In this document: in pieces, positions 18,040 through 26,595 of the stretch
Layout of the letters: each line of letters opens with the position of its first letter
Position numbering within the stretch: position 1 is the stretch's first letter
Assembly (NCBI RefSeq): GCF_029541745.1
Contig: NZ_CP089746.1
Coordinates: 3,100,001-3,164,000 of the forward strand
Direction: 5' to 3'
Length of the DNA: 64,000 nucleotides
Source of the DNA: Streptomyces sp. LX-29
GTDB taxonomy: Bacteria; Actinomycetota; Actinomycetes; Streptomycetales; Streptomycetaceae
Translations under genes and position numbers: made by a program
The notes under the pieces: generated by a model
Told to the model about the DNA's origin: nothing
The model's database searches: none
Seen by the model: the letters and a program-made list of their open reading frames with translations, nothing else

Positions 18040-19214
18040 GAGTACAGGTTGTCCTTGCTCAGCTCGTGGAAGTGGTCGTGGTCGTGGCTGTGCCCGTGCC
18101 CCTGCCCGTGCGCATGGCCGTGACCGTGATCATCACCGTGGTCGTGACCGTGGGCGTCCTCGGCCCGCTGCTCGCCCGGCACGTGCGGGTCCGTCACCGG
18201 CAGCGAGGAGTCCGCCGAGAGGTCCCAGCTGGAGGCGGGCCGGTTCCGGGCCACCATCTCGGCGCCCAGGGCCGCCACCATGGCGCCGTTGTCCGTGCAC
18301 AGCTTGGGCCGCGGTACGCGGAGGATGATGCCCGCGTCCTCGCACCGCCGCTCGGCCAGCGCGCGCAGCCGGGAGTTGGCCGCCACGCCGCCGCCGATCA
18401 TCAGGTGGTCGACGCCGTGGTCCTTGCACGCGCGCACCGCCTTGCGGGTCAGCACGTCGACGACCGCCTCCTGGAAGGAGGCCGAGACATCCGCGACCGG
18501 GACGTCCTCGCCCGCCGCCCGCTTGGCCTCGATCCAGCGCGCCACGGCGGTCTTGAGGCCGGAGAAGGAGAAGTCGTACGCGGCGTCGCGCGGGCCGGTC
18601 AGACCGCGCGGGAAGGCGATCGCGGCGGGGTCGCCCTCGCGCGCGATCCGGTCGATGACCGGACCGCCGGGGAAGCCCAGGTTGAGCACGCGGGCGATCT
18701 TGTCGAACGCCTCACCCGCCGCGTCGTCGATGGTCGAGCCCAGCGGGCGGACGTCGGAGGTGATGTCCGGCGCCAGCAGCAGGGACGAGTGGCCGCCGCT
18801 GACCAGCAGCGCCATCGTCGGCTCGGGCAGCGCGCCGTGCTCCAACTGGTCGACGCAGATGTGCGAGGCGAGGTGGTTGACGCCGTACAGCGGCTTGCCC
18901 AGGGCGTAGGCGTACGCCTTGGCCGCCGAGACGCCGACCAGCAGCGCTCCGGCGAGGCCGGGGCCGGCCGTGACCGCGATGCCGTCCAGGTCGCCGGCGG
19001 TGACGCCGGCCTCCTTCAGGGCGCGCTGGATGGTGGGGACCATCGCCTCCAGGTGGGCGCGGCTGGCGACCTCGGGAACGACGCCGCCGAAGCGCGCGTG
19101 CTCGTCGACGCTGGACGCGACCGCGTCGGCGAGCAGGGTGTGGCCGCGGACGATGCCGACGCCGGTCTCGTCGCAGGAGGTCTCGATGCCGAGGACGAGA
19201 GGTTCGTCAGCCAT
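18036..19214 (-). CDS. tsaD: tRNA N6-threonylcarbamoyladenosine synthase TsaD, with His-rich tail
   Basis: Transfers threonylcarbamoyl from TC-AMP to A37 of ANN-decoding tRNAs, working with TsaB and TsaE. It is 392 aa against about 340 for typical bacterial TsaD. The N-terminus [17 protein letters not shown], the metal-binding NHLASH and the nucleotide loop SGGHSSLLL are intact. The extra length is a C-terminal tail in which roughly half of about 35 residues are His ([18 protein letters not shown] onward). It overlaps rimI by 8 nt. Confidence 0.97.
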   Translation of the reverse strand: MADEPLVLGIETSCDETGVGIVRGHTLLADAVASSVDEHARFGGVVPEVASRAHLEAMVPTIQRALKEAGVTAGDLDGIAVTAGPGLAGALLVGVSAAKAYAYALGKPLYGVNHLASHICVDQLEHGALPEPTMALLVSGGHSSLLLAPDITSDVRPLGSTIDDAAGEAFDKIARVLNLGFPGGPVIDRIAREGDPAAIAFPRGLTGPRDAAYDFSFSGLKTAVARWIEAKRAAGEDVPVADVSASFQEAVVDVLTRKAVRACKDHGVDHLMIGGGVAANSRLRALAERRCEDAGIILRVPRPKLCTDNGAMVAALGAEMVARNRPASSWDLSADSSLPVTDPHVPGEQRAEDAHGHDHGDDHGHGHAHGQGHGHSHDHDHFHELSKDNLYS

Positions 19215-19743
19215 GGGTCTCAGTTCCTTGTGCGGGTCCCGGTGCCTGTCCCGGCACGCTGGACGGATCGGTCAGGGACGGGTCGGTCAGTCTCATCACG
19301 AGGGCGTCGACGTTGCCGGGCTGGTAGTAGCCCCTGCGGAAGCCGATGGGTTCGAAGCCGAAGCGCTCGTAGAGGCGCTGCGCGCGGGTGTTGTCGACGC
19401 GCACCTCCAGCAGCACCTCCCGGCACTCGAAGGCGGTGGCGGCGGCGAGCAGGTCGGTCAGCAGCCGGGCGCCGAGCCCGGTGCCCCACTGGTCGCGGAC
19501 GACGGCGATGGTCTGCACGTCGCCGGTGCCGTCGATCGCGGCGAGCCCGGCGTAGCCGACCAGCCGGCCGTCCGCCTCGGCCACCACGTAGTGCCGGGTG
19601 GCGTGCGGGCCGCGCGCGTGCGCGAGCTCCGACCAGAACATCCCGCGCGACCAGGCGTCCTCGGGGAACAGTTCACGCTCGAGCTCCAGCACCCGCTCGA
19701 TGTCCCACCAGCGCATCTCGCGCAAGGCGACGGCGGCGCTCAC
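19207..19743 (-). CDS. rimI: Ribosomal protein S18 alanine N-acetyltransferase RimI
   Basis: GNAT acetyltransferase, 178 aa. The acetyl-CoA loop is seen as [15 protein letters not shown] and the C-terminal motif [19 protein letters not shown] is typical of RimI. A Pro/Gly-rich tail extends beyond the domain. Start GTG overlaps the tsaB stop (GTGA). Position between tsaB and tsaD is the standard actinobacterial order. Confidence 0.94.
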   Translation of the reverse strand: MSAAVALREMRWWDIERVLELERELFPEDAWSRGMFWSELAHARGPHATRHYVVAEADGRLVGYAGLAAIDGTGDVQTIAVVRDQWGTGLGARLLTDLLAAATAFECREVLLEVRVDNTRAQRLYERFGFEPIGFRRGYYQPGNVDALVMRLTDPSLTDPSSVPGQAPGPAQGTETHG

Positions 19744-20423
19744 TTCGGGGTGACCACCTTGTAGTTCTTGGGCACCTGCGCGTCGGGGCGGCGCAGATAC
19801 AGCGGCCGGTCCGGCAGGAAGCCCCCGGTCTCCACCGACTCGCCGGCGGCGAGCTTCTCGGCGGCGAGCGAGGCCAGCGCGGCGGCCGACTGGTGCTCGG
19901 GCATGCCCGGCGGCACCTCCCCGAAGGAGTCGGGGTACAGCAGCGCGCCCGCGCCGACGGCCGGCAGCCCGGCGACCCGCTCCTCGATGTCGGCGGGCCG
20001 GTCCACCGCGGCCTCGGTGACCCGGCTACGGGCGTCGTCGTAGCGCGCCCAGTAGACCTCCTTGCGCCGCGCGTCCGTGGCGACGACGAAGGGCCCGGTC
20101 AGCCCCGCCTGCCCGGCGGCGTAGGCGAGTCCGTCCAGCGTGCACAGCCCGTACACCGGGATGTCCAGCGTCGCGCCGAAGGTGGCCGCGGTGACCAGGC
20201 CGACCCGCAGCCCGGTGTACGGACCGGGGCCCACGCCGACGACGAGACCGGTGACGGCGTCGAGCCGGTGACCGGACGCTGTCAGCACCCGATCGACGGC
20301 GGGCAGCAGCAGTTCGCCGTGGCGCCGCGCGTCGACCTGGTTCGACTCGGCGAGCACTCTCGTGCCGTCGTGCAGGGCGACGGTGACGGCGGGCGTGGCG
20401 GTATCAAGGGCGAGCAGCAGCAC
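19740..20423 (-). CDS. tsaB: tRNA t6A biosynthesis protein TsaB
   Basis: Inactive paralogue and dimer partner of TsaD. 227 aa. LLLALDTATPAVTVALHDG and VGVGPGPYTGLRVGL are the hallmark N-terminal and glycine-rich segments. The GTG start lies at 20423. It is the first gene of the overlapping unit tsaB-rimI-tsaD-ABM-membrane protein. Confidence 0.96.
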   Translation of the reverse strand: MLLLALDTATPAVTVALHDGTRVLAESNQVDARRHGELLLPAVDRVLTASGHRLDAVTGLVVGVGPGPYTGLRVGLVTAATFGATLDIPVYGLCTLDGLAYAAGQAGLTGPFVVATDARRKEVYWARYDDARSRVTEAAVDRPADIEERVAGLPAVGAGALLYPDSFGEVPPGMPEHQSAAALASLAAEKLAAGESVETGGFLPDRPLYLRRPDAQVPKNYKVVTPK

Positions 20424-20688
20424 AAGAACAGCGTACGGCGCGCCGCACCCGGCTCCGTCCCCCGGCGGCCGCGGACGACGGCTCCCGGCCGCGGCCGTGG
20501 CTCCCCCGGCCCGCCCGTCGGGCCGCGCGGCCGGTCAGGCGTTCGCCGCGCGGGGTGGCGCCACCCGCGCGGAGGCGCCGGTCACGACATGGTGACCGTA
20601 CAAACACACTGTCAGCTTCCCGAGTGCTACGGTCGCCCGTGACGGGAGAGATCGGCCGGAAGTACGGTCGTACGAAAGGTGACGCAGC

Positions 20689-21255
20689 GTGGCGCGCAGT
20701 AGCACCGGAACGGCCGTGGCGGCTCTCACCGCCGCGGCGCTCGCCGGGGTCGGCTTCCTCGCGTACCAGGCCGACGCAACCGCTCCCGACCACCCCACCG
20801 TCGCCCGCGCGGACGGCAGCGGCGACCGCGGCAAGGACGACGCCGAGGACAAGCGTAAGGACAAGGCGTCGGCGAAGAAGCTGCCCGCGGACTCGGGCAA
20901 CGGCCGCCGCGTCGTCTACGACCTCGACGCCAAGCGGGTGTGGCTGGTCGGCGCCGACGAGCGGGTGATGCGCTCCTATCGGGTCTCCCCCAGCTCCGTG
21001 AACCCGGATCCGGACACCTACGCGGTCAGCTCACGCGCCCAGGGCCTCGTCGGCTCGGACGGGGTGCAGATCGAGCACGTGGTGGTCTTCCATCAGGAGA
21101 ACGGCGTGGTCTTCGGCTTCAGCGCGGCGGTGGACGGCTCGACGCCCAACCCGGACTCGCCCAAGAAGACGGGCGGCATCCGGGCGGCGCGCGAGGACGG
21201 CTCCGCGCTGTGGGACTTCGCGGTGACGGAGACCAAGGTGGTCGTCGTCCCGTAG
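20689..21255 (+). CDS. Secreted protein with degenerate YkuD (L,D-transpeptidase-like) domain
   Basis: 188 aa. N-terminal hydrophobic signal (AVAALTAAALAGVGFLAY), a charged Lys/Asp linker (about residues 45-65), then RRVVYDLDAKRVWLV, which matches the opening strands of YkuD domains. The C-terminus KTGGIRAAREDGSALWDFAV then KVVVVP aligns by eye with the L,D-transpeptidase signature S-x-G-C-x-R...D...L...V...V, but Gly stands where the catalytic Cys should be and no preceding catalytic His is seen. A non-catalytic, possibly wall-binding role is inferred. Start GTG 20689 is uncertain. Divergent from tsaB. Confidence 0.75.
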   Translation: MARSSTGTAVAALTAAALAGVGFLAYQADATAPDHPTVARADGSGDRGKDDAEDKRKDKASAKKLPADSGNGRRVVYDLDAKRVWLVGADERVMRSYRVSPSSVNPDPDTYAVSSRAQGLVGSDGVQIEHVVVFHQENGVVFGFSAAVDGSTPNPDSPKKTGGIRAAREDGSALWDFAVTETKVVVVP

Positions 21256-21644
21256 TCCGGCGGCGCGTGGCGTCCCGGAGTCCGGCGACGCGTGGCACTC
21301 CGGCGCCCCGCGGCCCTGTGGCCCGTGGCCTGGGGCGCTCCGGCGACCTGCGTGATCCCGTGGCCGCGCGGCGCCCCGGCGTCTCGTACGCTTCGGCGTC
21401 GCGTAGCGCTCCGGCGCGGGGCGCACGACATCACCGTCTGGTCACGTACGCGCCCTCGGCGCAGGGCGTTCGCCTCGCACGCGCCGGCGCTCGCGGCATC
21501 TTCCGGCATCTCGCCGCAGCCGGAGCACTCGACGCACACCCCTGAGCCGCTTGCGCCTTCGCACTCCCGGAAACGCTCCCACGCGCCGACGGCCCGCGGG
21601 TCATGTACGCCCGCCTGGATGACCGATGTCGGGGGGCGGCTGAC
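21256..21644. other. Convergent spacer with imperfect repeats
   Basis: No gene is supported. Its first part repeats variants of GCGTGGCACTCCGGCG (about 21260-21420). Several frames are open only because of base composition. Confidence 0.5.
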
Positions 21645-21851
21645 CTACGCCGCGTCCCGCCCCTCGCTCCGTTCGCCGTCGTCCGGACGGCGCCGCGCCG
21701 ACGCTCCCGGCGCGGCCTGCCGCACCAGCTCCGTGGGCTGCTCGGGCGGGGTGGAGACCGCGCTCGCGGCCGCGCAGGACGCCAGCAGATCACTCATCGA
21801 CGGCCGCTTGTCGCGCCTGGTCGCCACGGCAGGGGGCTCGTGTGTCGGCAT
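21645..21851 (-). CDS. 68-aa protein downstream of an iron box
   Basis: A small soluble protein, not recognised. The start ATG 21851 has AGGAGG at ideal spacing, and an iron-box palindrome lies 33 nt upstream. The sequence includes a basic part (VATRRDKRPSMSDLLASCAA) and a Pro/Glu-rich middle (STPPEQPTELVRQ). One Cys. The strong ribosome site plus operator argue that it is real despite its size. Expression is expected when iron is scarce. It stands alone between the degenerate YkuD gene and tsaE. Confidence 0.75.
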   Translation of the reverse strand: MPTHEPPAVATRRDKRPSMSDLLASCAAASAVSTPPEQPTELVRQAAPGASARRRPDDGERSEGRDAA

Positions 21852-21883
21852 GGACGCCTCCTGGGTCCTGGGGCGGACTGCTG

Positions 21884-21901
21884 GGTTAGGCACACCTAAC
21901 C
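21884..21901 (-). promoter_or_regulatory. Iron box (DmdR/IdeR operator)
   Basis: GGTTAGG-CACA-CCTAACC, a perfect 7-bp inverted repeat. Overlaid on the 19-bp actinobacterial iron-box consensus TTAGGTTAGGCTNACCTAA (window 21881-21899) most positions match. It lies immediately upstream of the 68-aa gene's ribosome site. Confidence 0.88.
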
Positions 21902-22180
21902 AAGGCTCTACCCCCCATGTGACCACGCCCGGCACCAGGCGCGCAACATCTTCCCGACGCCTTGTCGGAATACGGTGAAGGACGGAACAGCGGCGGAACA
22001 CGACGGCCACAGCAGAACACAGCGGAACACGGCCGAACACGGCGGCGAGGGCGGCCGGGCGCCGAGGGGCCGGCACCGATAGGCCGCGCACCGACGGGCC
22101 CCGCACCGCCCGCAGGGAGTCGCCATGGGATCCAGGAGCCGGGGGTCGCGGGGTCGCGGGGTCGCGGGGCCGCCGAGGAG
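21902..22180. other. Intergenic region with A-C rich and GGGGTCGC repeats
   Basis: Contains irregular repeats of GGAACACGGC type (about 21983-22045) and an 8-bp tandem repeat (22142-22169). No gene seen. Confidence 0.5.
22142..22169. repeat. 8-bp tandem repeat (GGGGTCGC)x3.5
   Basis: Three exact contiguous copies and a partial fourth, just downstream of the tsaE stop. Confidence 0.85.
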
Positions 22181-22717
22181 TCAGCCGGCCAGCGCCGAAA
22201 GATCGGCCTGGGCCCAACGCCGCCCGATCCCGGTCACCGCGACCTCGCGCACGTCGTCGGCGCTCGGGTCGGTCACATGCGCCGCGTCCGCGCCCACCGC
22301 GCGGTGGATGACGACGTGCAGCCGGTCGTCCGACAGGTCCTCGACCTTCCCGTCGCCCCACTCCACCGCGACGATGGAGTCCGGCAGCGACACGTCGAGG
22401 TCCAGGTCCTCCATCTCGTCCAGTCCGCCGCCCAGCCGGTAGGCGTCCACGTGGACCAGTGGCGGGCCGTCGCCCAGGGAGGGGTGGACACGGGCGATGA
22501 CGAACGTCGGCGAGGTCACCGCGCCGCGCACGCCCAGGCCCTCGCCCAGGCCGCGGGTCAGCGTCGTCTTGCCCGCGCCGAGCTCGCCGCTGAGCAGGAG
22601 CAGGTCTCCGGGACGCAGCAGCTTCGCGAGTCTGCGCCCGAGCTCCCGCATCTCGTCGGCGGTCGTGACGGTCAGCCTGGCCACGGTGTCACCGGGCCCC
22701 ACGCGCGGGTCGTTCAT
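22181..22717 (-). CDS. tsaE: tRNA t6A biosynthesis ATPase TsaE
   Basis: P-loop ATPase that resets the TsaB-TsaD complex. 178 aa. Walker A is LSGELGAGKTTLTRGL and the Walker B-side motif is HVDAYRL. VTSPTFVIA between them is typical. Start MNDPRVG (22717) was chosen because the upstream in-frame sequence is low complexity. It follows alr and a hydrolase in the same direction, the usual Streptomyces order. Confidence 0.95.
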   Translation of the reverse strand: MNDPRVGPGDTVARLTVTTADEMRELGRRLAKLLRPGDLLLLSGELGAGKTTLTRGLGEGLGVRGAVTSPTFVIARVHPSLGDGPPLVHVDAYRLGGGLDEMEDLDLDVSLPDSIVAVEWGDGKVEDLSDDRLHVVIHRAVGADAAHVTDPSADDVREVAVTGIGRRWAQADLSALAG

Positions 22718-23045
22718 ACCGGCCGATGGTACGCGGCCGGCCGCCCCGAGGCCGCCTCGCGCGGGCCCGCCCATCCACGGCCGCGCTCCGCGCGGGGACC
22801 GGTATCCGCCCGCCCGCTCCGGCCCTCCGCGCGTGGGCGGCCGGTACGGCCATTCCGCGGGATCGCCGCCCGCGCGGAGGGTTTCGCCCGTTCGTGCGAG
22901 GGGGCGTTTGCGTTCACGCGTCCGCCGTCCAGGTCGATGCCGGCCCCCGCCTGTGCCCGCCCCCGCAGGTGCCGTCCCCCGTCCGCCACGGTCCTGCCGC
23001 TGCCGCCGCCGTCCTGCCGCCGTCCCGTCCGGTACGGGCGGCGGG
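22718..23045. other. Spacer between the hydrolase gene and tsaE
   Basis: GC-rich and compositionally skewed, ending in a pyrimidine-rich stretch. No gene, operator or terminator can be supported. Long for a spacer inside the alr-hydrolase-tsaE series. Confidence 0.45.
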
Positions 23046-24344
23046 TCAGCGGGCGGAGCGGCTGCCGGGGGCGGCGTCGGGATCGGTGGCGTCGCCCGTC
23101 CGCGGCGGGACGACCGTACGCGGGGGGACCGCCGGGATCGGCGAGGCCGCCGGGCGCGAGGGGTCGGCCGGGAGCGCGGGGTCGGCCACCCCCGCCTGGG
23201 CCAGCAGCTCGGCCAGGGCGGCGTTGACGGTGTCCGGGTGCTCCATCAGCACCAGATGGCCGGCGTCCGGCACGATGAGCAACTCCGCGTCGGGGAGCGC
23301 CTCCGCGATGGCCTCGCTGTGCTCGGCGGGGGTGATCAGATCCTTGTCCCCGGCCAGGACCAGCACCGGCAGCCCGTGGAAGGCGGCCAGAGCGTCCGTC
23401 TCGTCGTGGTCCACGAAGGCCGGGTAGAACTCGGCGACCACGTCGATGGGGGTCGACTCGATGAGCCGCTCCGCGAACCGCGCGACGCCCGGGTCCACGT
23501 CCCGGGAGCCGAAGGAGTAGCGCTTCACGAGCCCGGCGAAGAGGTCGGCGGTCGCCCGCCGGCCGCGCTCCACCAGCTCCGCCTGCGCGCCCAGGGCGCG
23601 CAGCACCCCGGGCAGGACGCGCCGTACGGCCTTCATCCCGGCCACGGGGAGACCGAAGCTGACCTCGTTGAGCCGCCCGGCGGAGGTGGCTATGAGTGCC
23701 GTGCCGACGACCCGGTCCCGGATCAGCTCCGGGTACCGCGCGGCCAACGCCATCACCGTCATGCCGCCCATCGAGTGCCCGACCAGCACCAGCGGCCCCT
23801 CGGGCGCGGCGGCGTCGAGCACCGCCTTCAGGTCGCGGCCGAGTTGGTCGATGGTGACCGGGGCCCGCTCGTCGAGCTGCGCGTGGCCCCGCGCGGAGCG
23901 GCCGTGGCTGCGCTGGTCCCAGTAGACGGCGCGGACGGCGCCGCGCAGCGCCGCGCGCTGGAAGTGCCAGGAGTCCTGGGCGAGGCAGTAGCCGTGGCTG
24001 AAGACCACGGTGACGGGCGGGGCGGCGGCCGGGGCCGTCGAGCGCCGCCCGAAGAGCCGCGCGGCGAGCGTGGCCGGGGCGGGGTCGGGCGACGGGGCCG
24101 CGGCCTCCTCGACCTCGTAGTAGAGCTCCGTACCGTCGTCGGCGACCGCGCGGCCCGGGGTGCCGCGCAGGGTGCCGTAGGGGCCCTCGGCGTCCAGGGC
24201 GAGCCGCGCCTTGCGACGCACACCACGGCCGACCGTCAGCCGCTCGATGGCGACCCCGGCCGCCGCGCCCGCCGCGACCACGCCGATCGCGGCGCCGGCC
24301 ACCCCGGCCCCGCGGCGCCAGCCGCCGGCCCCCGTCTCGCCCAT
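23046..24344 (-). CDS. Alpha/beta hydrolase with N-terminal membrane helix
   Basis: 432 aa. An N-terminal helix (GVAGAAIGVVAAGAAAGVAI) is followed by an alpha/beta-hydrolase fold. The oxyanion region is VVFSHGYCLAQDSW, the nucleophile elbow GHSMGG, the acid AGDKDLITP and the histidine PDAGHLVLMEHP. The lid region is helical. A Pro/Arg tail of about 45 residues follows. Substrate unknown. Position between alr and tsaE is conserved in Streptomyces. ATG 24344 is 32 nt after the alr stop. Confidence 0.9.
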   Translation of the reverse strand: MGETGAGGWRRGAGVAGAAIGVVAAGAAAGVAIERLTVGRGVRRKARLALDAEGPYGTLRGTPGRAVADDGTELYYEVEEAAAPSPDPAPATLAARLFGRRSTAPAAAPPVTVVFSHGYCLAQDSWHFQRAALRGAVRAVYWDQRSHGRSARGHAQLDERAPVTIDQLGRDLKAVLDAAAPEGPLVLVGHSMGGMTVMALAARYPELIRDRVVGTALIATSAGRLNEVSFGLPVAGMKAVRRVLPGVLRALGAQAELVERGRRATADLFAGLVKRYSFGSRDVDPGVARFAERLIESTPIDVVAEFYPAFVDHDETDALAAFHGLPVLVLAGDKDLITPAEHSEAIAEALPDAELLIVPDAGHLVLMEHPDTVNAALAELLAQAGVADPALPADPSRPAASPIPAVPPRTVVPPRTGDATDPDAAPGSRSAR

Positions 24345-24376
24345 GCCCGATTCCCCGTCAGTCCGCGTAGGCGCTG

Positions 24377-25549
24377 TCAGCGCTGGTTGAGATAGACGCG
24401 CGGAACCCGCGCGCCGATCCGGGTGACGATCTCGTACGCGATCGTACCGACGGCCTGCGCCCAGTCCTCGGCGGTCGGCTCGCCCCGGTCGCCGGGCCCG
24501 AACAGCACCGCCTCGTCGCCCGCCTCGGCGAGGTCCCCGCCCAGGTCGACGACGAACTGGTCCATGGCCACCCGGCCGGCGACGGTGCGCCACTTGCCGG
24601 CGACCAGCACCGGGCCGGTGTTGGAGGCGTGCCGCGGGATGCCGTCCGCGTAGCCGACGGGGACCAGGGCGAGGGTGGTCTCGCCGGGGGTCGTGTAGTG
24701 GTGGCCGTAGGAGACACCGTGGCCGCCCGGCACCTGCTTGACCAGGGCCAGCGAGGCGGTGAGCGTCATGACGGGGCGCAGCCCGAAGTCGTCGGGGGTG
24801 CCGAGCTCGGGGCTGGGCGAGATGCCGTAGGCGGCGATGCCGGCGCGCACCAGGTCGAAGTGGGTCTCGGGGAGCGTCAGGGCGGCCGCGGAGTTGGCGA
24901 TGTGCCGCACCTCGGGGGTGAGGCCCTGCTCCTCGGCGTACGCCACGAGCTCGCGGAAGGCCGTCAGCTGGGCCTCGATGGAGGGGTGGCCGGGCTCGTC
25001 CGCACAGGCGAAGTGCGACCACAGGCCAGTCACCCGAACGGTGCCTTCCGCCTCGGCCGCGCGGGCGGCGGCGACCAACTCGGGCCAGTCGGCGGGCTGA
25101 CAGCCGCTGCGGCCCAGACCAGTGTCGGCCTTCAGCTGCACCCGCGCGGTGCGGCCGCAGGCGCGTGCGGCGTCGGTGACCTCGTGCAGCGCCCACATGC
25201 CGCTGACCGAGACGTCGATGTCGGCCTCGACCGCCTCCCGCCACGGCCCGCCCGGAGTCCACAGCCAGCACATCAGCCGCCCCCGGTCGCCGGCCGCGCG
25301 GAGCGCGAGCGCCTCCTGCGGCGTGGCCGTGCCCAGCCAGCCGGCCCCCGCCTCGCGTGCCGCGCGGGCGCACGGTACGGCGCCGTGGCCGTACGCGTCG
25401 GACTTCACCACGACCATCAGCTCGGCCCCGGGCGCACGCTCCCGCAGCACGCGCACATTGGCGCGCACCGCGGCCAGATCGATCACGGCGTGGGCGCGAA
25501 CGGGCCGCGCGGCGGGGCTGGACGCTGTCACTCCGGATTTCTCAGTCAC
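24377..25549 (-). CDS. alr: Alanine racemase
   Basis: PLP enzyme making D-alanine for peptidoglycan; 390 aa. The PLP lysine lies in MVVVKSDAYGHG, and the second-subunit tyrosine in GVSYGHHYTT. RVAMDQFVVDLG is the usual C-terminal-domain segment. GTG start at 25549. Upstream lies a 1-kb repetitive spacer instead of the short gap to nnr expected in this neighbourhood. Confidence 0.97.
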   Translation of the reverse strand: MTEKSGVTASSPAARPVRAHAVIDLAAVRANVRVLRERAPGAELMVVVKSDAYGHGAVPCARAAREAGAGWLGTATPQEALALRAAGDRGRLMCWLWTPGGPWREAVEADIDVSVSGMWALHEVTDAARACGRTARVQLKADTGLGRSGCQPADWPELVAAARAAEAEGTVRVTGLWSHFACADEPGHPSIEAQLTAFRELVAYAEEQGLTPEVRHIANSAAALTLPETHFDLVRAGIAAYGISPSPELGTPDDFGLRPVMTLTASLALVKQVPGGHGVSYGHHYTTPGETTLALVPVGYADGIPRHASNTGPVLVAGKWRTVAGRVAMDQFVVDLGGDLAEAGDEAVLFGPGDRGEPTAEDWAQAVGTIAYEIVTRIGARVPRVYLNQR

Positions 25550-26595
25550 CCCGCCAGTGTCTCAGGGCCCCCTGAGCGCCCCGCTCCCGGCACCGGGGCG
25601 CGACGCGGAGCGTGGAGCGGACCGGGGCCCCGCGAGCGCCCACGGACGGCCTGCGGACGGCCCGGGGACCGGCTCGTGGACGGCCCGCGGGCCCAGCTTG
25701 TGGAGGGCCCGTGGACGACCTCGCGAACCGGTGTGTGGGCGGCCCGTGGACCGGAGTGGTGGATGACCCGTAAACCAGCGTGGCGGCGCCCCGTGGCCCC
25801 CTCGCGGGCGGGCCCTACCGACCCACCCGCCGGCCCCGCTGGACCAGCCCATGGCCCGAGCAGACGAACGACCCCGTGGACCGGCCTGCGGACCGGCACC
25901 CGAGCACCCGAACGATCCGTGGCCGGGCGCCGGACGGGCAGCGGGCCACCGCGGACGGGCGCCGAACGAGCGGCGCACGATACGTCAGCGGGCGGCGGAG
26001 GGCGGTGCACGAAACGCAGGCGGGGCGGGCGATGAACGCCCGCGTGGCCGGGCCTCGCACCGCCCGTCGCCACACCGCGCACCGCCCGTCGCCACACCGC
26101 GGACCACCCATCGCCACACCGCGCACCCCGTTGCCGCCCCACCCACCGCCCGCGGCCAGCGCCTCGCACCGCCGTCGGGCGACCCCGCGCGGTCGCCCGC
26201 GGACGGCCGGGCCACGCACCGCCCGTTGCCGCCCCGCGGACGCCCGCGGCCGGCGCCTCGCACCGCCGTGGGACGGCCCCGCGCGGTCGCCCGTGGACGG
26301 CCGGGCCACGCACCGCCCGTCGCCACACCGCGCACCGCCCATCGCCACACCGCGCACCCCGTGGCCGCCCCACCCACCGCCCGCGGCCAGCGCCTCGCAC
26401 CGCCGTCGGACGGCCGGGCCACGCACCCCCCGTCGCCACACCGCGCACCGTCCGTCGCCACGCCGCGCACCGCCCGCGGCCGGCGCCTCGCACCGCCGTC
26501 GGACGGCCCCACGCGGTCGCCCGTGGACGGCCGATTCGCGCACCCGTTCCGTCTCTCGATGCGCCCCGCGCACGGGCGTTGGGGACACTGGGTCC
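25550..26595. other. Repeat-rich, apparently non-coding 1-kb spacer between alr and nnr
   Basis: No gene is supported on either strand although long frames are open in several phases. The alr-proximal half (25570-25900) carries degenerate GTGGACGGCCCG-type repeats; the nnr-proximal half (26060-26530) carries nested tandem repeats listed separately. The divergent alr and nnr promoters must lie at its two ends. Confidence 0.6.
26065..26525. repeat. Nested tandem repeat: about 231-bp unit duplicated
   Basis: CCCGCGGCCAGCGCCTCGCA recurs at 26149 and 26380 (offset 231). A variant, CCCGCGGCCGGCGCCTCGCA, occurs at 26243 and 26473 (offset 230). Inside each unit a shorter module GCACCGCCCGTCGCCACACC repeats with changes. 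The two about 231-bp copies differ by scattered substitutions and small gaps. Confidence 0.85.

Noticed and set aside
21093..21539. 148-aa minus-strand frame with several Cys near its start
   Set aside because: Overlaps the end of the degenerate YkuD gene antisense, and its body is repeat-derived Arg/Ala sequence without a ribosome site.
26051..26540. Possible CRISPR array
   Set aside because: Units differ in length and sequence, modules are nested rather than spacer-separated, no unique spacers are seen, and there are no cas genes nearby.
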